From assembly GCA_024123915.1 (NCBI GenBank), contig CP099650.1:5580001-5644000 (forward strand): DNA of 64,000 nt. Direction: 5' to 3'. The stretch is from Oxalobacteraceae bacterium OTU3CAMAD1. GTDB taxonomy: Bacteria; Pseudomonadota; Gammaproteobacteria; Burkholderiales; Burkholderiaceae_D. This document shows positions 1 through 9,863 of this stretch, piece by piece (position 1 is the stretch's first letter; every line of letters begins with the position of its first letter). The translations under genes were made by a program, and so were the position numbers. The notes beneath the pieces were generated by a model. That model was not told the DNA's origin and did not search any database. It saw nothing but the letters and a program-made list of their open reading frames with translations.

Positions 1-282
1 CTGCACGGCGCGCGCCAGGTTGCCGGTCTCGGCATTGCTGGAATCGCCCTTTTGCAGGCGCAGCGCCATTTCCTGGCGCAGCTTGCCCATCTTGTTATGG
101 GTCGACCAGGTCTGGGCGGCCAGCAGCACGGCCAGCACCACCACCCCGCCCAGCAGGATGCGCGGCTGCTGCAGCGTATCGAGCAGCCGGGGCTCGGGCG
201 GCGATTTGAGCGGCGCGGACGGGGACTCGGCGGCGGATGCGTTCGAGGCGACAGGGTCGGGTAATGTAGGCAAATCGTTCAT
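1..282 (-). CDS. hemX: HemX-like membrane protein, N-terminal part (runs off the window)
   Basis: Only the first 94 codons are present; the gene continues beyond base 1. The start ATG (282-280) overlaps the hemD stop as ATGA, so translation is probably coupled. Visible are a Pro/Ser/Ala-rich cytoplasmic segment of about 40 residues, one transmembrane helix at about residues 42-58 (core ILLGGVVVLAVLLAA), and the start of a polar, probably coiled-coil region. This is the usual architecture of HemX, often labelled uroporphyrinogen-III C-methyltransferase, which follows hemC-hemD in beta- and gammaproteobacteria. Its catalytic role is doubtful in the family, and it may act as a membrane scaffold for heme enzymes. 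Identification rests on position and topology because most of the protein is missing. Confidence 0.8.
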   Translation of the reverse strand, partial: MNDLPTLPDPVASNASAAESPSAPLKSPPEPRLLDTLQQPRILLGGVVVLAVLLAAQTWSTHNKMGKLRQEMALRLQKGDSSNAETGNLARAVQ

Positions 283-1079
283 AGGCGTGATTGTAACGCG
301 GCCAGCAGGCGTTCGTCGCCTGATCCGGTGAGCGTCAGACGGGAAAAGCCCAAATTGCTTGCAGTTTCGGCAATTCGGGCATGCGGCACGATCAAATGCT
401 GTTGTTGCATCGATACAACATAAGAGGGAGTGCCGCCAGGATTTTTTGTATCGAGCTCGGCCAGGAGGTCGCACAGGCCGCGCAGCGCCTCGGAACTGGT
501 GATGATCCAGTCGTTTTGTTGCGCGAGCAACCGGCGCAAGGTGGTTTCCAGCGCCGGCGTCAGTTGCGGTACGGAACGCCGATAAGCGGCCACCACCTCG
601 ACTTGGGCGCCCGCCGCGCGCAGGCCGTCGGCCATCAGCTCGCGTCCGCTCTCACCGCGCACGATCAGCACCGGCCGGTCCTTCAGCGCGGCCAGATCCA
701 AGGTTTGCAGCAGATGTTCCGAGTCGCTGTGGCCGTTGTCGGCCGGGCTGACGATATCGAACTTGTCCGGCGTGACGCCGTGCGCGGCCAGCGCCAGCCG
801 GCTGCCCTCGCCCACCACGGCGGCCGTCACGCCGGCCGGCCACTGTTTAATATGGGCGAAGGCGGCGTCGATGGCGTTGGGCGACACGAACGCCACCATC
901 GCGTAGGCCGGCTCCGGCGCGCACAGCCGCTCCAGTACCGCCCGCAGCCCGGATTGGTCCGGCAGCGGCGCGATCTCCAGCAGCGGCAACATCTCGACCT
1001 CGCGGCCCAGCGCGGCCACGCGGGCCGCCAGCGGCCGCGCTTGCGCCAGGGGACGGGTGATGACGACGATACCGGTCAT
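279..1079 (-). CDS. hemD: Uroporphyrinogen-III synthase
   Basis: 266 aa, cytoplasmic. It cyclises hydroxymethylbilane to uroporphyrinogen III with inversion of ring D, the step after HemC. The N-terminus (VVITRPLAQARPLAARV) is the typical HemD opening. The protein has the bilobed layout of the family, with a first lobe ending near residue 35, a central lobe, and a return to the first lobe at the C-terminus (LGFSRLTLTGSGDERLLAAL). Family sequences are poorly conserved, so the identification also leans on position: it starts 21 nt downstream of hemC and its stop overlaps the hemX start. Length is normal for HemD. Confidence 0.93.
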   Translation of the reverse strand: MTGIVVITRPLAQARPLAARVAALGREVEMLPLLEIAPLPDQSGLRAVLERLCAPEPAYAMVAFVSPNAIDAAFAHIKQWPAGVTAAVVGEGSRLALAAHGVTPDKFDIVSPADNGHSDSEHLLQTLDLAALKDRPVLIVRGESGRELMADGLRAAGAQVEVVAAYRRSVPQLTPALETTLRRLLAQQNDWIITSSEALRGLCDLLAELDTKNPGGTPSYVVSMQQQHLIVPHARIAETASNLGFSRLTLTGSGDERLLAALQSRL

Positions 1080-1100
1080 CCCAGGGTCATCCGATGGTCA

Positions 1101-2132
1101 TCAAACCGGCTGGGCGCCGGTCGAGCCGTCGGCGTTGAGCTCCCGCGAGCGCGCCTCCTCCTCGGCCTGGGCGGCGTCGCTCAGGCACGCGGCCAGGATG
1201 CCGACCGCGTCCTGCGCGCGCAGCAGCTCGGACACCTGCAAGCCCAGCGCCTCGGGATCGGCGGCCGGGCCGCGCACCTCGGCGCTGGCCACGCGGCTGC
1301 CGTCGGGCGTGCCGACCATGGCGCGCAGGTGCATTTGGCCGCCATCGACGGTGGCGTAGGCCGCCAGCGGAATCTGGCAGCTGCCGCCGAACACCTTCGA
1401 CACCTTGCGTTCGGCCGTGACGGCCTGCTCGGTGGCCAGGTCGTTGAGCGGCGCCAGCAAGGCTTTCAGGTCGAGCCCGTCGTCCCGCTCGGCGATCTCG
1501 ATCGCCATCGCGCCCTGCCCTGCGGCCGGCAGGCTGTCCTCCGGCGCCAGCACGGCGCGGATGCGCTGCGGCAGGCCCAGGCGTTTGAGGCCGGCGGCGG
1601 CCAGGATGATGGCGCTGTAGTCGCCCCGATCGAGCTTGGCCAGGCGGGTGTCGAGGTTGCCGCGCAGCGGCTTGATGACCAGGTGCGGATAGCGCGCGGC
1701 GATCAGCGCCTGGCGGCGCAGGCTGCTGGTGCCGACGATGGCGCCCGGCGGCAGCTCGGCCAGGGTGGCGTAGTCGTTGCAGACGAAGGCGTCGCGCGGG
1801 TCCTCGCGCTGCATGACGGCGGCCAGCGCGAAACCCTCGGGCAGCTCCATCGGCACGTCCTTGAGCGAATGGACGGCCAGATCGGCGCGCCCCTCGGCCA
1901 TCGCTACTTCCAGTTCCTTCACGAACAGGCCCTTGCCGCCGACCTTCGACAGGGTGCGATCCAGAATTTGATCACCTCTTGTCGTCATTCCGACAATTTT
2001 GACATCGCACTGCGGATATAATAATGTCAAGCGTTCACGAACATGCTCGGCCTGCCACATGGCCAGGCGACTCTCCCGCGACGCGATCACCAATCTGGAC
2101 GGGGGAGTTTGGACCACTTCGGATGTTTTCAA
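1101..2132 (-). CDS. hemC: Porphobilinogen deaminase (hydroxymethylbilane synthase)
   Basis: 343 aa. It polymerises four porphobilinogen units into hydroxymethylbilane in tetrapyrrole synthesis. Diagnostic segments are [18 protein letters not shown] near residues 14-31, the substrate-binding stretch VHSLKDVP (about 87-94), [10 protein letters not shown] (about 134-143), and [13 protein letters not shown], whose Cys252 should carry the dipyrromethane cofactor. It is the first gene of a minus-strand hemC-hemD-hemX operon and diverges from ppc across a gap of about 150 bp that must hold both promoters. The N-terminus is about 10 residues longer than many homologues and the C-terminal 25 residues are a polar tail, both unremarkable. 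Confidence 0.97.
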   Translation of the reverse strand: MKTSEVVQTPPSRLVIASRESRLAMWQAEHVRERLTLLYPQCDVKIVGMTTRGDQILDRTLSKVGGKGLFVKELEVAMAEGRADLAVHSLKDVPMELPEGFALAAVMQREDPRDAFVCNDYATLAELPPGAIVGTSSLRRQALIAARYPHLVIKPLRGNLDTRLAKLDRGDYSAIILAAAGLKRLGLPQRIRAVLAPEDSLPAAGQGAMAIEIAERDDGLDLKALLAPLNDLATEQAVTAERKVSKVFGGSCQIPLAAYATVDGGQMHLRAMVGTPDGSRVASAEVRGPAADPEALGLQVSELLRAQDAVGILAACLSDAAQAEEEARSRELNADGSTGAQPV

Positions 2133-2280
2133 AACCAGTTCTTTCGCTGTAGCTGACGCTCACCGGCGCTGGCCAGTAAATCGCGCATGTTTAAGATCAC
2201 AAATTTTATCATGCTCACCTTCATGCAGAACCGGGCTACCAGCCTTTGCACCGACATTTCACATCTTTGCGGCTTATCAC

Positions 2281-5163
2281 ATGGCAAAACAATCTAGTGC
2301 AATCGACGACAACATCGCTGAACAACCAGGCGCGGCCACCGAAGTAGACAAGGACGCGCCCCTTAAAGAAGATATCCGCCTGCTCGGCCGCCTGCTCGGC
2401 GACGTGCTGCGCGACCAGGAAGGCGAGGAAGTGTTCGCCGTGGTCGAAACCATCCGTCAAACGGCCGTGCGCTTCCGCCGCGAGGCCGACGCCGGCGCCG
2501 CCAAGGAACTGGACGGCATGCTCAAGATCCTCACCCGCGAACAGACCATTTCGGTGGTACGGGCATTCTCGTACTTCTCGCACCTGGCCAACATCGCCGA
2601 GGACCAGCACCACATCCGCCGCCGCCGCGCCCACCTGCTGGCCGGCTCGAACGCCCAGAAAGGCAGCGTCAGCTTCGCGCTGTGCAAGCTCAAGGAAGCC
2701 GGCGTCAGCGAGCAGACCGTCGGCGAGTTCTTCGACCAGGCCCTGATCGCCCCGGTGCTGACGGCCCACCCGACCGAAGTGCAGCGCAAATCCATCCTCG
2801 ACGCCGAGCACGACATCGCCCGCCTGCTGGCCGAGCGCGACCTGCCGCTGACGCCGAAGGAAAAAGCCGCCAATATGCACCTGCTGCGCGCGCGCATCGC
2901 CACCCTGTGGCAGACCCGCATGCTGCGCTACACCAAGCTGACTGTGGCCGACGAGATCGAAAACGCGCTATCCTACTACCGCACCACCTTCCTGCGCGAA
3001 TTGCCGGGGTTGTACGACGACATCGAGAGCGACATCGCCCACCACTACGGCAGCGTGCCCGCCGATGACCAGGAACCGCAGGTCAAGCCGATCAACGCGC
3101 CTTATGTGCAGATGGGCAGCTGGATCGGCGGCGACCGCGACGGCAATCCCAACGTCAACGGCGGCACCATGCAGCACGCGCTGGTGCGCCAGGCCACCAC
3201 CATCCTCGACTTCTACCTGGAAGAGGCGCACACGCTGGGCGCCGAGCTGTCGATCTCGACCCTGATGATCGGCTGCACCCCCGCCCTGCAGGCGCTGGCC
3301 GACCAGTCGCCGGACACCTCCGACCATCGCGCCGACGAGCCGTACCGCCGCGCCCTGATCGGCATCTACGCGCGCCTGGCCAGCACCGCCCGCGCCCTGG
3401 GCGCGACCAACATCCTGCGCAAGGAAGTGGGCCACGCCGAGCCGTACGCCAGCGCCGCCGAATTCTCGGCCGACCTGCAAACCCTGGTCGAGTCGCTCAC
3501 CGCCAACCACGGCGAAGTGCTGGTGCGTCCGCGCCTGTCGACGTTGAAGCGCGCGGCCGACATCTTCGGCTTCCACCTGGCGTCGCTGGACATGCGCCAG
3601 TCGTCCGACATCCACGAGCGCGTGCTGGCCGAGTTGTTCGCCAAGGCCGGCGGCGAGCCCGCCTACGCGGCGCTCGACGAAGACGCCAAGGTCGCCCTGC
3701 TGCTCAGCGAGCTGTCGCAACCGCGCCTGCTGTACTCGCCGTACATCGACTACTCCGACGAGACCGATTCGGAGCTGGGCGTGCTGCGCGCGGCGCGCCA
3801 GATCCGCGACCGCTACGGCGCCCGCGCGATCCGCAACTACATCATCTCGCACACGGAGACCGTCTCCGACCTGCTGGAAGTGATGCTGCTGCAAAAGGAG
3901 ATGGGCCTGCTGCGCATCGCCGCAGGGGAAGGTGACGGTCGCACCGAGGCCGAACTGGACCTGATGGTCATCCCGCTGTTCGAAACCATCCCCGACCTGC
4001 AACGCGCCGCCGGCATCATGGAAGCGGTGATGTCGCTGCCGCTGGTCAAGGGCCTGATCGCCAAGCAGGGCCAGATCCAGGAAGTCATGCTCGGTTACTC
4101 GGACTCCAACAAGGACGGCGGTTTCCTGACCTCGACCTGGGAACTGTACAAGGCCGAAACCCACCTGGTGACGGTGTTCGAAAAAGCCGGCGTCAAGCTG
4201 CGCCTGTTCCACGGCCGGGGCGGCACGGTCGGCCGTGGCGGCGGTCCGAGCTACGAGGCCATCCTGGCCCAGCCGCACGGCACCGTCAACGGCCAGATCC
4301 GCCTGACCGAACAGGGCGAGATCATCGCCTCCAAGTTCTCCAACAAGGACATCGGCCGCCGCAACCTGGAGCTGCTGGTCGCCGCGACCCTGGAAGCGAG
4401 CCTGATGCCGCAGTCGGAAGACAGCGCGCACCTGGCCCAGTTGCGCGAGTTCGAAACCGTGATGGCGGAGATCTCCGACCGCGCCTACAAGGCCTACCGC
4501 AACCTGGTCTATGAAACCCCGGGCTTCACCGACTACTTCTTCAGCGCCACGCCGATCGCCGAGATCGCCGAACTGAACCTCGGTTCGCGTCCGGCCTCGC
4601 GCAAGTCGACCAAGCGCATCGAAGACTTGCGGGCGATCCCGTGGGGCTTCTCGTGGGGCCAGTGCCGCCTGCTGCTGCCAGGCTGGTACGGCTTCGGCAG
4701 CGCCATCGGCGCCTGGGTGGCCGACGGCGACAAGCCGCAACGCCTGGCCCAGCTGCAATCGATGTTCAAGGAATGGCCGTTCTTCGCCACCCTGCTGTCG
4801 AACATGGACATGGTGCTGGCCAAGACCGACCTGGCGATCGCCTCGCGCTACGCCGACCTGGTGCAGGACAAGGAACTGCGCGACCGCATCTTCAAGCGCA
4901 TCACCGAAGAGCACGCCAACACCCTGGCGATCCTGCAGGACATCACCGGCGCGTCCGAGCGTCTGACGGGCAACCCGCTGCTGGCGCGCTCGATCCAGAA
5001 CCGCATCGCCTACCTCGATCCGCTGAACCACTTGCAGGTCGAGCTGATCAAGCGCCACCGCGCGCTGACGGTCGACCCGGCCAAGGCGACGGACGAGCGG
5101 GTCCACCGCGGCATCCACCTGTCGATCAACGGCGTGGCGGCCGGCCTGCGCAACACCGGCTAA
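2281..5163 (+). CDS. ppc: Phosphoenolpyruvate carboxylase
   Basis: 960 aa. It carboxylates PEP to oxaloacetate, an anaplerotic reaction. Clear motifs are TAHPTEVQRK at residues 161-170 (catalytic His163), GGDRDGNPNV, GYSDSNKDGG, and the glycine-rich FHGRGGTVGRGGGP loop; the C-terminus ends NGVAAGLRNTG as in the family. The frame is open upstream to 1999, but that extension reads through the hemC 5' end and has no family similarity. The ATG at 2281 gives the usual length and N-terminus (MAKQSSAIDD). No strong Shine-Dalgarno is visible. A strong intrinsic terminator follows 28 nt after the stop. Confidence 0.97.
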   Translation: MAKQSSAIDDNIAEQPGAATEVDKDAPLKEDIRLLGRLLGDVLRDQEGEEVFAVVETIRQTAVRFRREADAGAAKELDGMLKILTREQTISVVRAFSYFSHLANIAEDQHHIRRRRAHLLAGSNAQKGSVSFALCKLKEAGVSEQTVGEFFDQALIAPVLTAHPTEVQRKSILDAEHDIARLLAERDLPLTPKEKAANMHLLRARIATLWQTRMLRYTKLTVADEIENALSYYRTTFLRELPGLYDDIESDIAHHYGSVPADDQEPQVKPINAPYVQMGSWIGGDRDGNPNVNGGTMQHALVRQATTILDFYLEEAHTLGAELSISTLMIGCTPALQALADQSPDTSDHRADEPYRRALIGIYARLASTARALGATNILRKEVGHAEPYASAAEFSADLQTLVESLTANHGEVLVRPRLSTLKRAADIFGFHLASLDMRQSSDIHERVLAELFAKAGGEPAYAALDEDAKVALLLSELSQPRLLYSPYIDYSDETDSELGVLRAARQIRDRYGARAIRNYIISHTETVSDLLEVMLLQKEMGLLRIAAGEGDGRTEAELDLMVIPLFETIPDLQRAAGIMEAVMSLPLVKGLIAKQGQIQEVMLGYSDSNKDGGFLTSTWELYKAETHLVTVFEKAGVKLRLFHGRGGTVGRGGGPSYEAILAQPHGTVNGQIRLTEQGEIIASKFSNKDIGRRNLELLVAATLEASLMPQSEDSAHLAQLREFETVMAEISDRAYKAYRNLVYETPGFTDYFFSATPIAEIAELNLGSRPASRKSTKRIEDLRAIPWGFSWGQCRLLLPGWYGFGSAIGAWVADGDKPQRLAQLQSMFKEWPFFATLLSNMDMVLAKTDLAIASRYADLVQDKELRDRIFKRITEEHANTLAILQDITGASERLTGNPLLARSIQNRIAYLDPLNHLQVELIKRHRALTVDPAKATDERVHRGIHLSINGVAAGLRNTG

Positions 5164-5191
5164 GCCGCTTCACCGTCGATTGAAAGACCCG

Positions 5192-5220
5192 CGCCCCGAC
5201 TGATCATCGGGGCGTTTTTT
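5192..5220 (+). terminator. Intrinsic terminator of ppc
   Basis: A perfect 8-bp stem (CGCCCCGA / TCGGGGCG) with a 7-nt loop (ctgatca) is followed directly by six T residues. It lies 28 nt after the ppc stop and separates ppc from the following sensor kinase. Confidence 0.93.
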
Positions 5221-5255
5221 CGCCATCTTCATTTCTGGTTTGATTGAAATCCGTT

Positions 5256-8243
5256 ATGCTTCTTGTCATGGACATCATCACAAGTTGGACACTTCCGCGC
5301 GCCCGCTTGCTGATGGTGGGAGCGCTGTGCGCGCTGATCGCGTTGCTTGCGCCGGCCCCGCCCGCGCGGGCGGCCCAGCACGCGCGCCTGCTGGGCGACT
5401 ACGCGCACCGCGCCTGGACCGCCGCCCAGGGCGCGCCGGCGCAAATCCAGGCCATCACGCAAACGCCGGACGGCTGGCTGTGGCTGTCGACGCCCACCGG
5501 CCTGTACCGTTTCGACGGCGTCAATTTCGAGCGCCGCGACCAGGTCGGCGGCCAGCCGCTGCTGTCGACCATCGTGCTGCCGCTGCACACCGCGCCCGAC
5601 GGCGGCCTGTGGGTCGGCTACCGCTTCGGCGGCGCCAGCGTGTTCAAGGACGGCAAGGCCGCGCACTACGGCGCCGACAATGGCTTCCCGCCGGGCGCCG
5701 CCCACAGCTTCACCACCGCGCCGGACGGCGTGCTGTGGGCCACCACCGCGCGCGGCCTGGCCTGGCTCGACCGCGCCCGCGACCGCTGGGTGCGGATCGG
5801 CCCGGACAGCGGCTTCGATCCGCCCCAGGCCATCTGGCAGGTGCTGTTCGACCGCGCCGGCACGCAATGGGTGTCGACCTCCAGCAGCGTCTACTACCGC
5901 CGCGCCGGCGAGGCGCGCTACCGGGTCGCCAGTCCCGGCAACATAGAGCTGGCCTCGCTGGCCGCCGCGCCAGACGGCACCGTGTGGGTATCGAACGGCG
6001 GCGACGCCAACTACCGCTTGTCGCAAACGCCGCCGGTGGCCGGCGCCAGGCCGCCCAAGCCGGAACTGCCGGGCAGCGGCATGTGGTTCGACCGCGCCGG
6101 TACGATGTGGCTGGCGAGCGAAACGCATGTCGAACGCGTGCTGCCGGACGGGTTTCCCGATCCGCGCCAGCGCCTCACGCGCGACCAGGGTTTGAGCGGC
6201 CTGAGTCCGCAGACCTTCTTTGAAGACCGCGACGGCAATATCTGGTTCGGCACGGCGACCGGCCTCGATCGCTTCCGGCGTCACCGCGCCGTGCCGCTGC
6301 CGAGCGGCCAGACCATCGTCACGCCGGGACTGGCGGCCGACGCCGACGGCAAGGTCTGGCTCAGCAACTTCAACACCAACGCCTGGCTGATGGACGCCGA
6401 AGGCCGCCGGCACGCCACCCTCGACAGCGGCTTCTGGAGTTCGACGGGTGGCGGCGCGGAGCGCGCCCTCGGCAGCTTCAAAGGCATCTGGCAGGCGGGC
6501 AAGCTGATCCCCTCCCCGCCGGGGCCGCTGCGCGAAAGCTCGACCATCTACGCGATGGCGCGCAGCCGCAACGGCGACTGGTGGGCCAGCTATCTGAATT
6601 ACGATCTGTTCCGCTACCGCGACGGCAAGTGGGAGCAGCCCTACCCGTCGCTGCCGAAGCTGCGCGTGATGTCGCTGCTGTCGGACAGCCGCGACCGGCT
6701 GTGGATAGGCTACCAGGGCAACCGCATGGCCGTTGTCGACGATGGCAAGGTGGGCACGCTGGGCGCCGAGCACGGCCTGCGCATCGGCAATGTGCTGTGC
6801 ATCTACGAGCGCAACGGCAATTTATGGGTCGCGGGCGAATCCGGCGTGGCCCGCTACGATGGCAAGCGCTTCGTGCCGCTGCTGACGGCGGACGGCCACG
6901 AGTTGCGCGGCATCAGCGGCATCGTCGCCACCGACGGCGGCGAACTCTGGCTGCACGGCCACGACGGCGCCTTCCGCATCCCCGCCGACCAGCTCAAGGC
7001 CTTCGTGCGCGACGGCGCCAGGGTGGCGTACGAACTGCTGGGCAGTGAAGAGGGCCTGACCGGCACCGTCCAGCCCAGCGGCCCGTTCCCGTCAATGGTG
7101 CAGGCCGGCGACGGCAAGCTGTGGTTATCGACCACCAGCGGCGCGATGCTGATCACGCCCGGCGCCATCCGCCGCGACCCGCTGCCGCCGCCGGTCGAAA
7201 TCATCTCGGTGTCCAGCAACGGCAAGCGCTACGTCGCGGCAAAGCCGCTGCGCCTGCCGCAGGGGGCGAACAACCTGCACATCACCTTCACCGCGCTGGG
7301 TTTGTCGGTGCCGGAGCGCGGCGCCTTCCGCTACAAGCTCGACGGCGTGGACCAGGACTGGCAGAGCGCCGAGGGCCGGCGCGAAGCGTTCTACACCAAC
7401 CTGCAGCCGGGCGGCTACCGCTTCCAGGTGATCGCCGCCAACCGCGACGGCGTGTGGAACACCGAGGGCGCCGCGCTCGACATCGAGCTGGCGCCGACGT
7501 TTGTGCAAAGCGTCTGGTTCAAGCTGCTGTGCGGGGTGCTGTTGATCTTGCTGGTGGCGCTGGCGTGGCGCTGGCGGCTGGCGCAGGTGGCCAGGCTGAT
7601 CGAGGCGCGTCAGCTGGAGCGCCTGAGCGAGCGCGAACGCATCGCCCGCGCGCTGCACGACACCTTCCTGCAACAGGCGCAGGGCACGATCCTGATGATG
7701 CAGGCGGCGATGGAGCAGATCCCGCCCGCCCTGCCCGCGCGCGCCGCGATGGAGCGCGGCATCGGCTATATCGAACGGGCGCTGGTGGAGGGCCGCGACG
7801 AGGTGATGGGCTTGCGCTCGGCGGCGACCGGCAACGAAACGCTGGCCGAGGCGCTGGAATGTTTCGGCAACGGCTTGGCCGAGGTGCTGCCGGCGCGATA
7901 CCGCGTTGAGGTACGCGGCACGCCTTGGCAACTGGAGGCGGCGCTGCGCGACGACCTGTTCGCCATCGGCCGCGAAGCGATCGGCAACGCCTTCCGCCAC
8001 GCCGAGGCCGGGGAGATCGTGGTGGAACTGGACTTCGGCGCCGACGCGTTGGTCTTGCAGGTGAGCGACAACGGCAAGGGCATCCCGGCCGACATCCTCG
8101 AAGAAGGCAAGCGGCGCGGTCATTACGGTCTCGTGGGCATGCGCGAGCGCGCCGAGCGCATCGGCGCGACGTTGGAAATAACAAACGGCAACGAACGGGG
8201 CGCGGTCGTAAAACTAACAACTGTGACACGTAGGGCGGATTAG
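5256..8243 (+). CDS. Beta-propeller sensor histidine kinase (Reg_prop / Y_Y_Y / HisKA_3)
   Basis: About 995 aa. A signal peptide or N-terminal membrane segment (LLMVGALCALIALLAP) is followed by a large periplasmic region of two-component-regulator propeller repeats with recurrent DGxLW / DGxxWFGT units (residues ~40-640), a Y_Y_Y domain (~650-745), one transmembrane helix (~750-773), a dimerisation domain with ERERIARALHDTFLQQ (phospho-acceptor His near 798), and a HATPase domain (GREAIGNAFRHAEAG; SDNGKGIP; GLVGMRERAERIGA). This HisKA_3 class normally pairs with a NarL-type regulator, but none is adjacent, so it is an orphan here. The start is uncertain: TTG 5244, ATG 5256 and ATG 5268 are all possible. 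The final RRAD-stop is encoded by the left arm of a palindromic repeat. Confidence 0.9.
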   Translation: MLLVMDIITSWTLPRARLLMVGALCALIALLAPAPPARAAQHARLLGDYAHRAWTAAQGAPAQIQAITQTPDGWLWLSTPTGLYRFDGVNFERRDQVGGQPLLSTIVLPLHTAPDGGLWVGYRFGGASVFKDGKAAHYGADNGFPPGAAHSFTTAPDGVLWATTARGLAWLDRARDRWVRIGPDSGFDPPQAIWQVLFDRAGTQWVSTSSSVYYRRAGEARYRVASPGNIELASLAAAPDGTVWVSNGGDANYRLSQTPPVAGARPPKPELPGSGMWFDRAGTMWLASETHVERVLPDGFPDPRQRLTRDQGLSGLSPQTFFEDRDGNIWFGTATGLDRFRRHRAVPLPSGQTIVTPGLAADADGKVWLSNFNTNAWLMDAEGRRHATLDSGFWSSTGGGAERALGSFKGIWQAGKLIPSPPGPLRESSTIYAMARSRNGDWWASYLNYDLFRYRDGKWEQPYPSLPKLRVMSLLSDSRDRLWIGYQGNRMAVVDDGKVGTLGAEHGLRIGNVLCIYERNGNLWVAGESGVARYDGKRFVPLLTADGHELRGISGIVATDGGELWLHGHDGAFRIPADQLKAFVRDGARVAYELLGSEEGLTGTVQPSGPFPSMVQAGDGKLWLSTTSGAMLITPGAIRRDPLPPPVEIISVSSNGKRYVAAKPLRLPQGANNLHITFTALGLSVPERGAFRYKLDGVDQDWQSAEGRREAFYTNLQPGGYRFQVIAANRDGVWNTEGAALDIELAPTFVQSVWFKLLCGVLLILLVALAWRWRLAQVARLIEARQLERLSERERIARALHDTFLQQAQGTILMMQAAMEQIPPALPARAAMERGIGYIERALVEGRDEVMGLRSAATGNETLAEALECFGNGLAEVLPARYRVEVRGTPWQLEAALRDDLFAIGREAIGNAFRHAEAGEIVVELDFGADALVLQVSDNGKGIPADILEEGKRRGHYGLVGMRERAERIGATLEITNGNERGAVVKLTTVTRRAD

Positions 8244-8325
8244 GCGGCACGCCGTAATCGGCCATGCATGCGCCACCGGCGGCTCATCGATGGCCGATTA
8301 CGCTACGCTAATCCGCCCTACGTGT
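8226..8325. repeat. REP/BIME-like palindromic element, copy 1
   Basis: 100 bp with perfect 18-bp terminal inverted repeats (ACACGTAGGGCGGATTAG at 8226-8243 and its complement at 8308-8325). Each arm is itself partly palindromic around GGCGGATTA...TAATC(G/C)GCC. The left inner motif is GGCGGCACGCC (type A) and the right is CGCTACGCT (type B). The TAG at 8241-8243 inside the left arm is the stop codon of the upstream kinase gene. Confidence 0.92.
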
Positions 8326-8463
8326 CTCCGCAGCGGATCTGGCTCCAAGATATTGCCAGCCTTAACCCTCCCTTCAGCCAGGTCGTGCACTGTACGTAGG
8401 AGCATCGACATGCGATAGCGCATGGCGTGTAATGTCCCAACACCCAACCCAAGGAGTCCGCAC

Positions 8464-9243
8464 ATGAAGCTGAAAGACAAAGTCTGCGTCGTCACCGGCG
8501 CCGCCAGTGGCATCGGCAAGGAAATCGCCCTGATCTACGCGCGCGAAGGCGGCAAGATCGTCATCGCCGACCTCAACCTGGAAGCGGCCCAGGCCACCGC
8601 CGACGAGCTCAAGGCCGCCGGCAAGCAGGCGATGGCCGTCGCCATGAACGTCACCGACGAAGCGCAAGTGAACGCCGGCATCGCCGCCGTGGTCGACGCC
8701 TGGGGCCAGATCGACGTCCTGGTCAGCAACGCCGGCATCCAGATCATCCACCCGGTCGAGGACTTCCCTTACGAGGACTGGAAAAAGCTGCTGTCGATCC
8801 ACCTCGACGGCGCCTCCCTCACCACCAAGGCCTGCCTGCCGCATATGTACAAGGCCGGCAGCGGCAGCGTCATCTATATGGGTTCGGTGCACTCGAAGGA
8901 AGCGTCCAAGCTCAAGTCCGCCTACGTCACGGCCAAGCACGGCCTGATCGGCCTGGCCAAGGCCGTGTCGAAGGAAGGCGCCGAGCACGGCGTGCGCGCC
9001 AACGTCATCTGCCCCGGCTTCGTGCGCACGCCGCTGGTGGACAAGCAAATCCCCGAGCAAGCCAAGAGCCTGGGCATCTCCGAGGACGACGTCATCAAAA
9101 AAGTGATGCTGGCCGACACCGTCGACGGCAAATTCACCACGGTGGAAGACGTCGCCGAAGTCGCGCTGCTGTTCGCCAGCTTCCCGTCGAACGCGCTCAC
9201 GGGCCAATCGCTGGTGGTCAGCCACGGCTGGTTCATGCAGTAA
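8464..9243 (+). CDS. D-3-hydroxybutyrate dehydrogenase (SDR family)
   Basis: 259 aa. A short-chain dehydrogenase that interconverts 3-hydroxybutyrate and acetoacetate with NAD, in poly-hydroxybutyrate turnover. It shows the nucleotide-binding TGAASGIG at residues 11-18, NAG at 89-91, and the catalytic Ser141, Tyr154, Lys158 triad within [20 protein letters not shown], a segment characteristic of 3-hydroxybutyrate dehydrogenases. The C-terminus [11 protein letters not shown] also fits. The frame is open to 8422, but AAGGAG at 8451-8456 sits 7 nt before ATG 8464 and fixes the start. The phasin gene at 25.5 kb is consistent with PHB metabolism. Palindromic repeats flank the gene on both sides. 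Confidence 0.93.
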   Translation: MKLKDKVCVVTGAASGIGKEIALIYAREGGKIVIADLNLEAAQATADELKAAGKQAMAVAMNVTDEAQVNAGIAAVVDAWGQIDVLVSNAGIQIIHPVEDFPYEDWKKLLSIHLDGASLTTKACLPHMYKAGSGSVIYMGSVHSKEASKLKSAYVTAKHGLIGLAKAVSKEGAEHGVRANVICPGFVRTPLVDKQIPEQAKSLGISEDDVIKKVMLADTVDGKFTTVEDVAEVALLFASFPSNALTGQSLVVSHGWFMQ

Positions 9244-9286
9244 ACTCCGGGGTCGGGTGCTAATGCCGCTAAGTTAAAGAGATTTT

Positions 9287-9372
9287 CGTAGGGCGGATTA
9301 GGCGGAACGCCGTAATCCGCCATGAGCCGCCGACGGCGCTTGGCGGATTACGCTACGCTAATCCGCCCTACG
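9287..9372. repeat. REP/BIME-like palindromic element, copy 2
   Basis: 86 bp with a 15-bp perfect terminal inverted repeat (CGTAGGGCGGATTAG / complement at 9358-9372). Arm order is A (GGCGGAACGCC) then B (CGCTACGCT). It starts 43 nt after the 3-hydroxybutyrate dehydrogenase stop codon. Confidence 0.9.
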
Positions 9373-9446
9373 TGATTTAGATGAGCGCTTAAGTTAGCGT
9401 CATCAGGACCTGCCCCCGTCTTTCCGCCATATCAACCGGAGTGTTC

Positions 9447-9863
9447 ATGCGCCTATCCGTTCTCGCCATTGCCCTTTTGACCGCCGCTTCGGCCCATGCG
9501 CAGGAGCCGGCGACACCGGCGCCCTGGGGCAGCCCGACCGTCGACAACGGCGCCTGCTGCCAGTCGATCGAGGAAGTCCGCAAGAACATCGACCGCATCG
9601 ACCACGACATCGTGCGCCTGATGGCCGAACGCGGCCGTTACGTCCACGAGGCCGCGCGCTTCAAGGCCGATCCGAGCCATGTGGAAGTGCCGGCCCGCGC
9701 CGAAGCGGTGGTGCAGAAGGCGAAGGCGCTGGCCCAGGAGAACGGACTGTCGCCACAGATCGCCGAGTCCACCTACCGCCCGATGCTGCGCGCCTATCTC
9801 GACTACGAACAGGAAGTGTTCGCCAAAGCCAGCGCCGCCGGCCAGACCCCGTGGAAAAAATAG
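9447..9863 (+). CDS. Exported chorismate mutase-like protein (AroQ fold)
   Basis: 138 aa. It has a cleavable signal peptide (MRLSVLAIALLTAASAHA, cleavage expected after AHA) and then one AroQ-type helical domain (IEEVRKNIDRIDHDIVRLMA ... VPARAEAVVQKAKALAQ). The pattern of Arg, Lys, Glu and Gln positions matches chorismate mutase / isochorismate pyruvate-lyase family proteins. If active it would convert chorismate to prephenate outside the cytoplasm, as described for exported AroQ enzymes, though the physiological substrate is unclear. GGAG at 9438-9441 selects ATG 9447 over an in-frame GTG at 9441. Its 3' end overlaps the next gene, a LysR regulator, by 13 nt, indicating co-transcription. Confidence 0.85.
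   Translation: MRLSVLAIALLTAASAHAQEPATPAPWGSPTVDNGACCQSIEEVRKNIDRIDHDIVRLMAERGRYVHEAARFKADPSHVEVPARAEAVVQKAKALAQENGLSPQIAESTYRPMLRAYLDYEQEVFAKASAAGQTPWKK

Noticed and set aside
2968..5118. 716-codon open frame on the minus strand opposite ppc
   Set aside because: High-GC shadow of ppc: no start context, low-complexity Gln/Val/Arg/Gly-rich translation, and ppc itself is unmistakable.
5244..5255. TTG start of the sensor kinase at 5244
   Set aside because: Later ATGs (5256, 5268) give a better signal peptide; kept only as an alternative.
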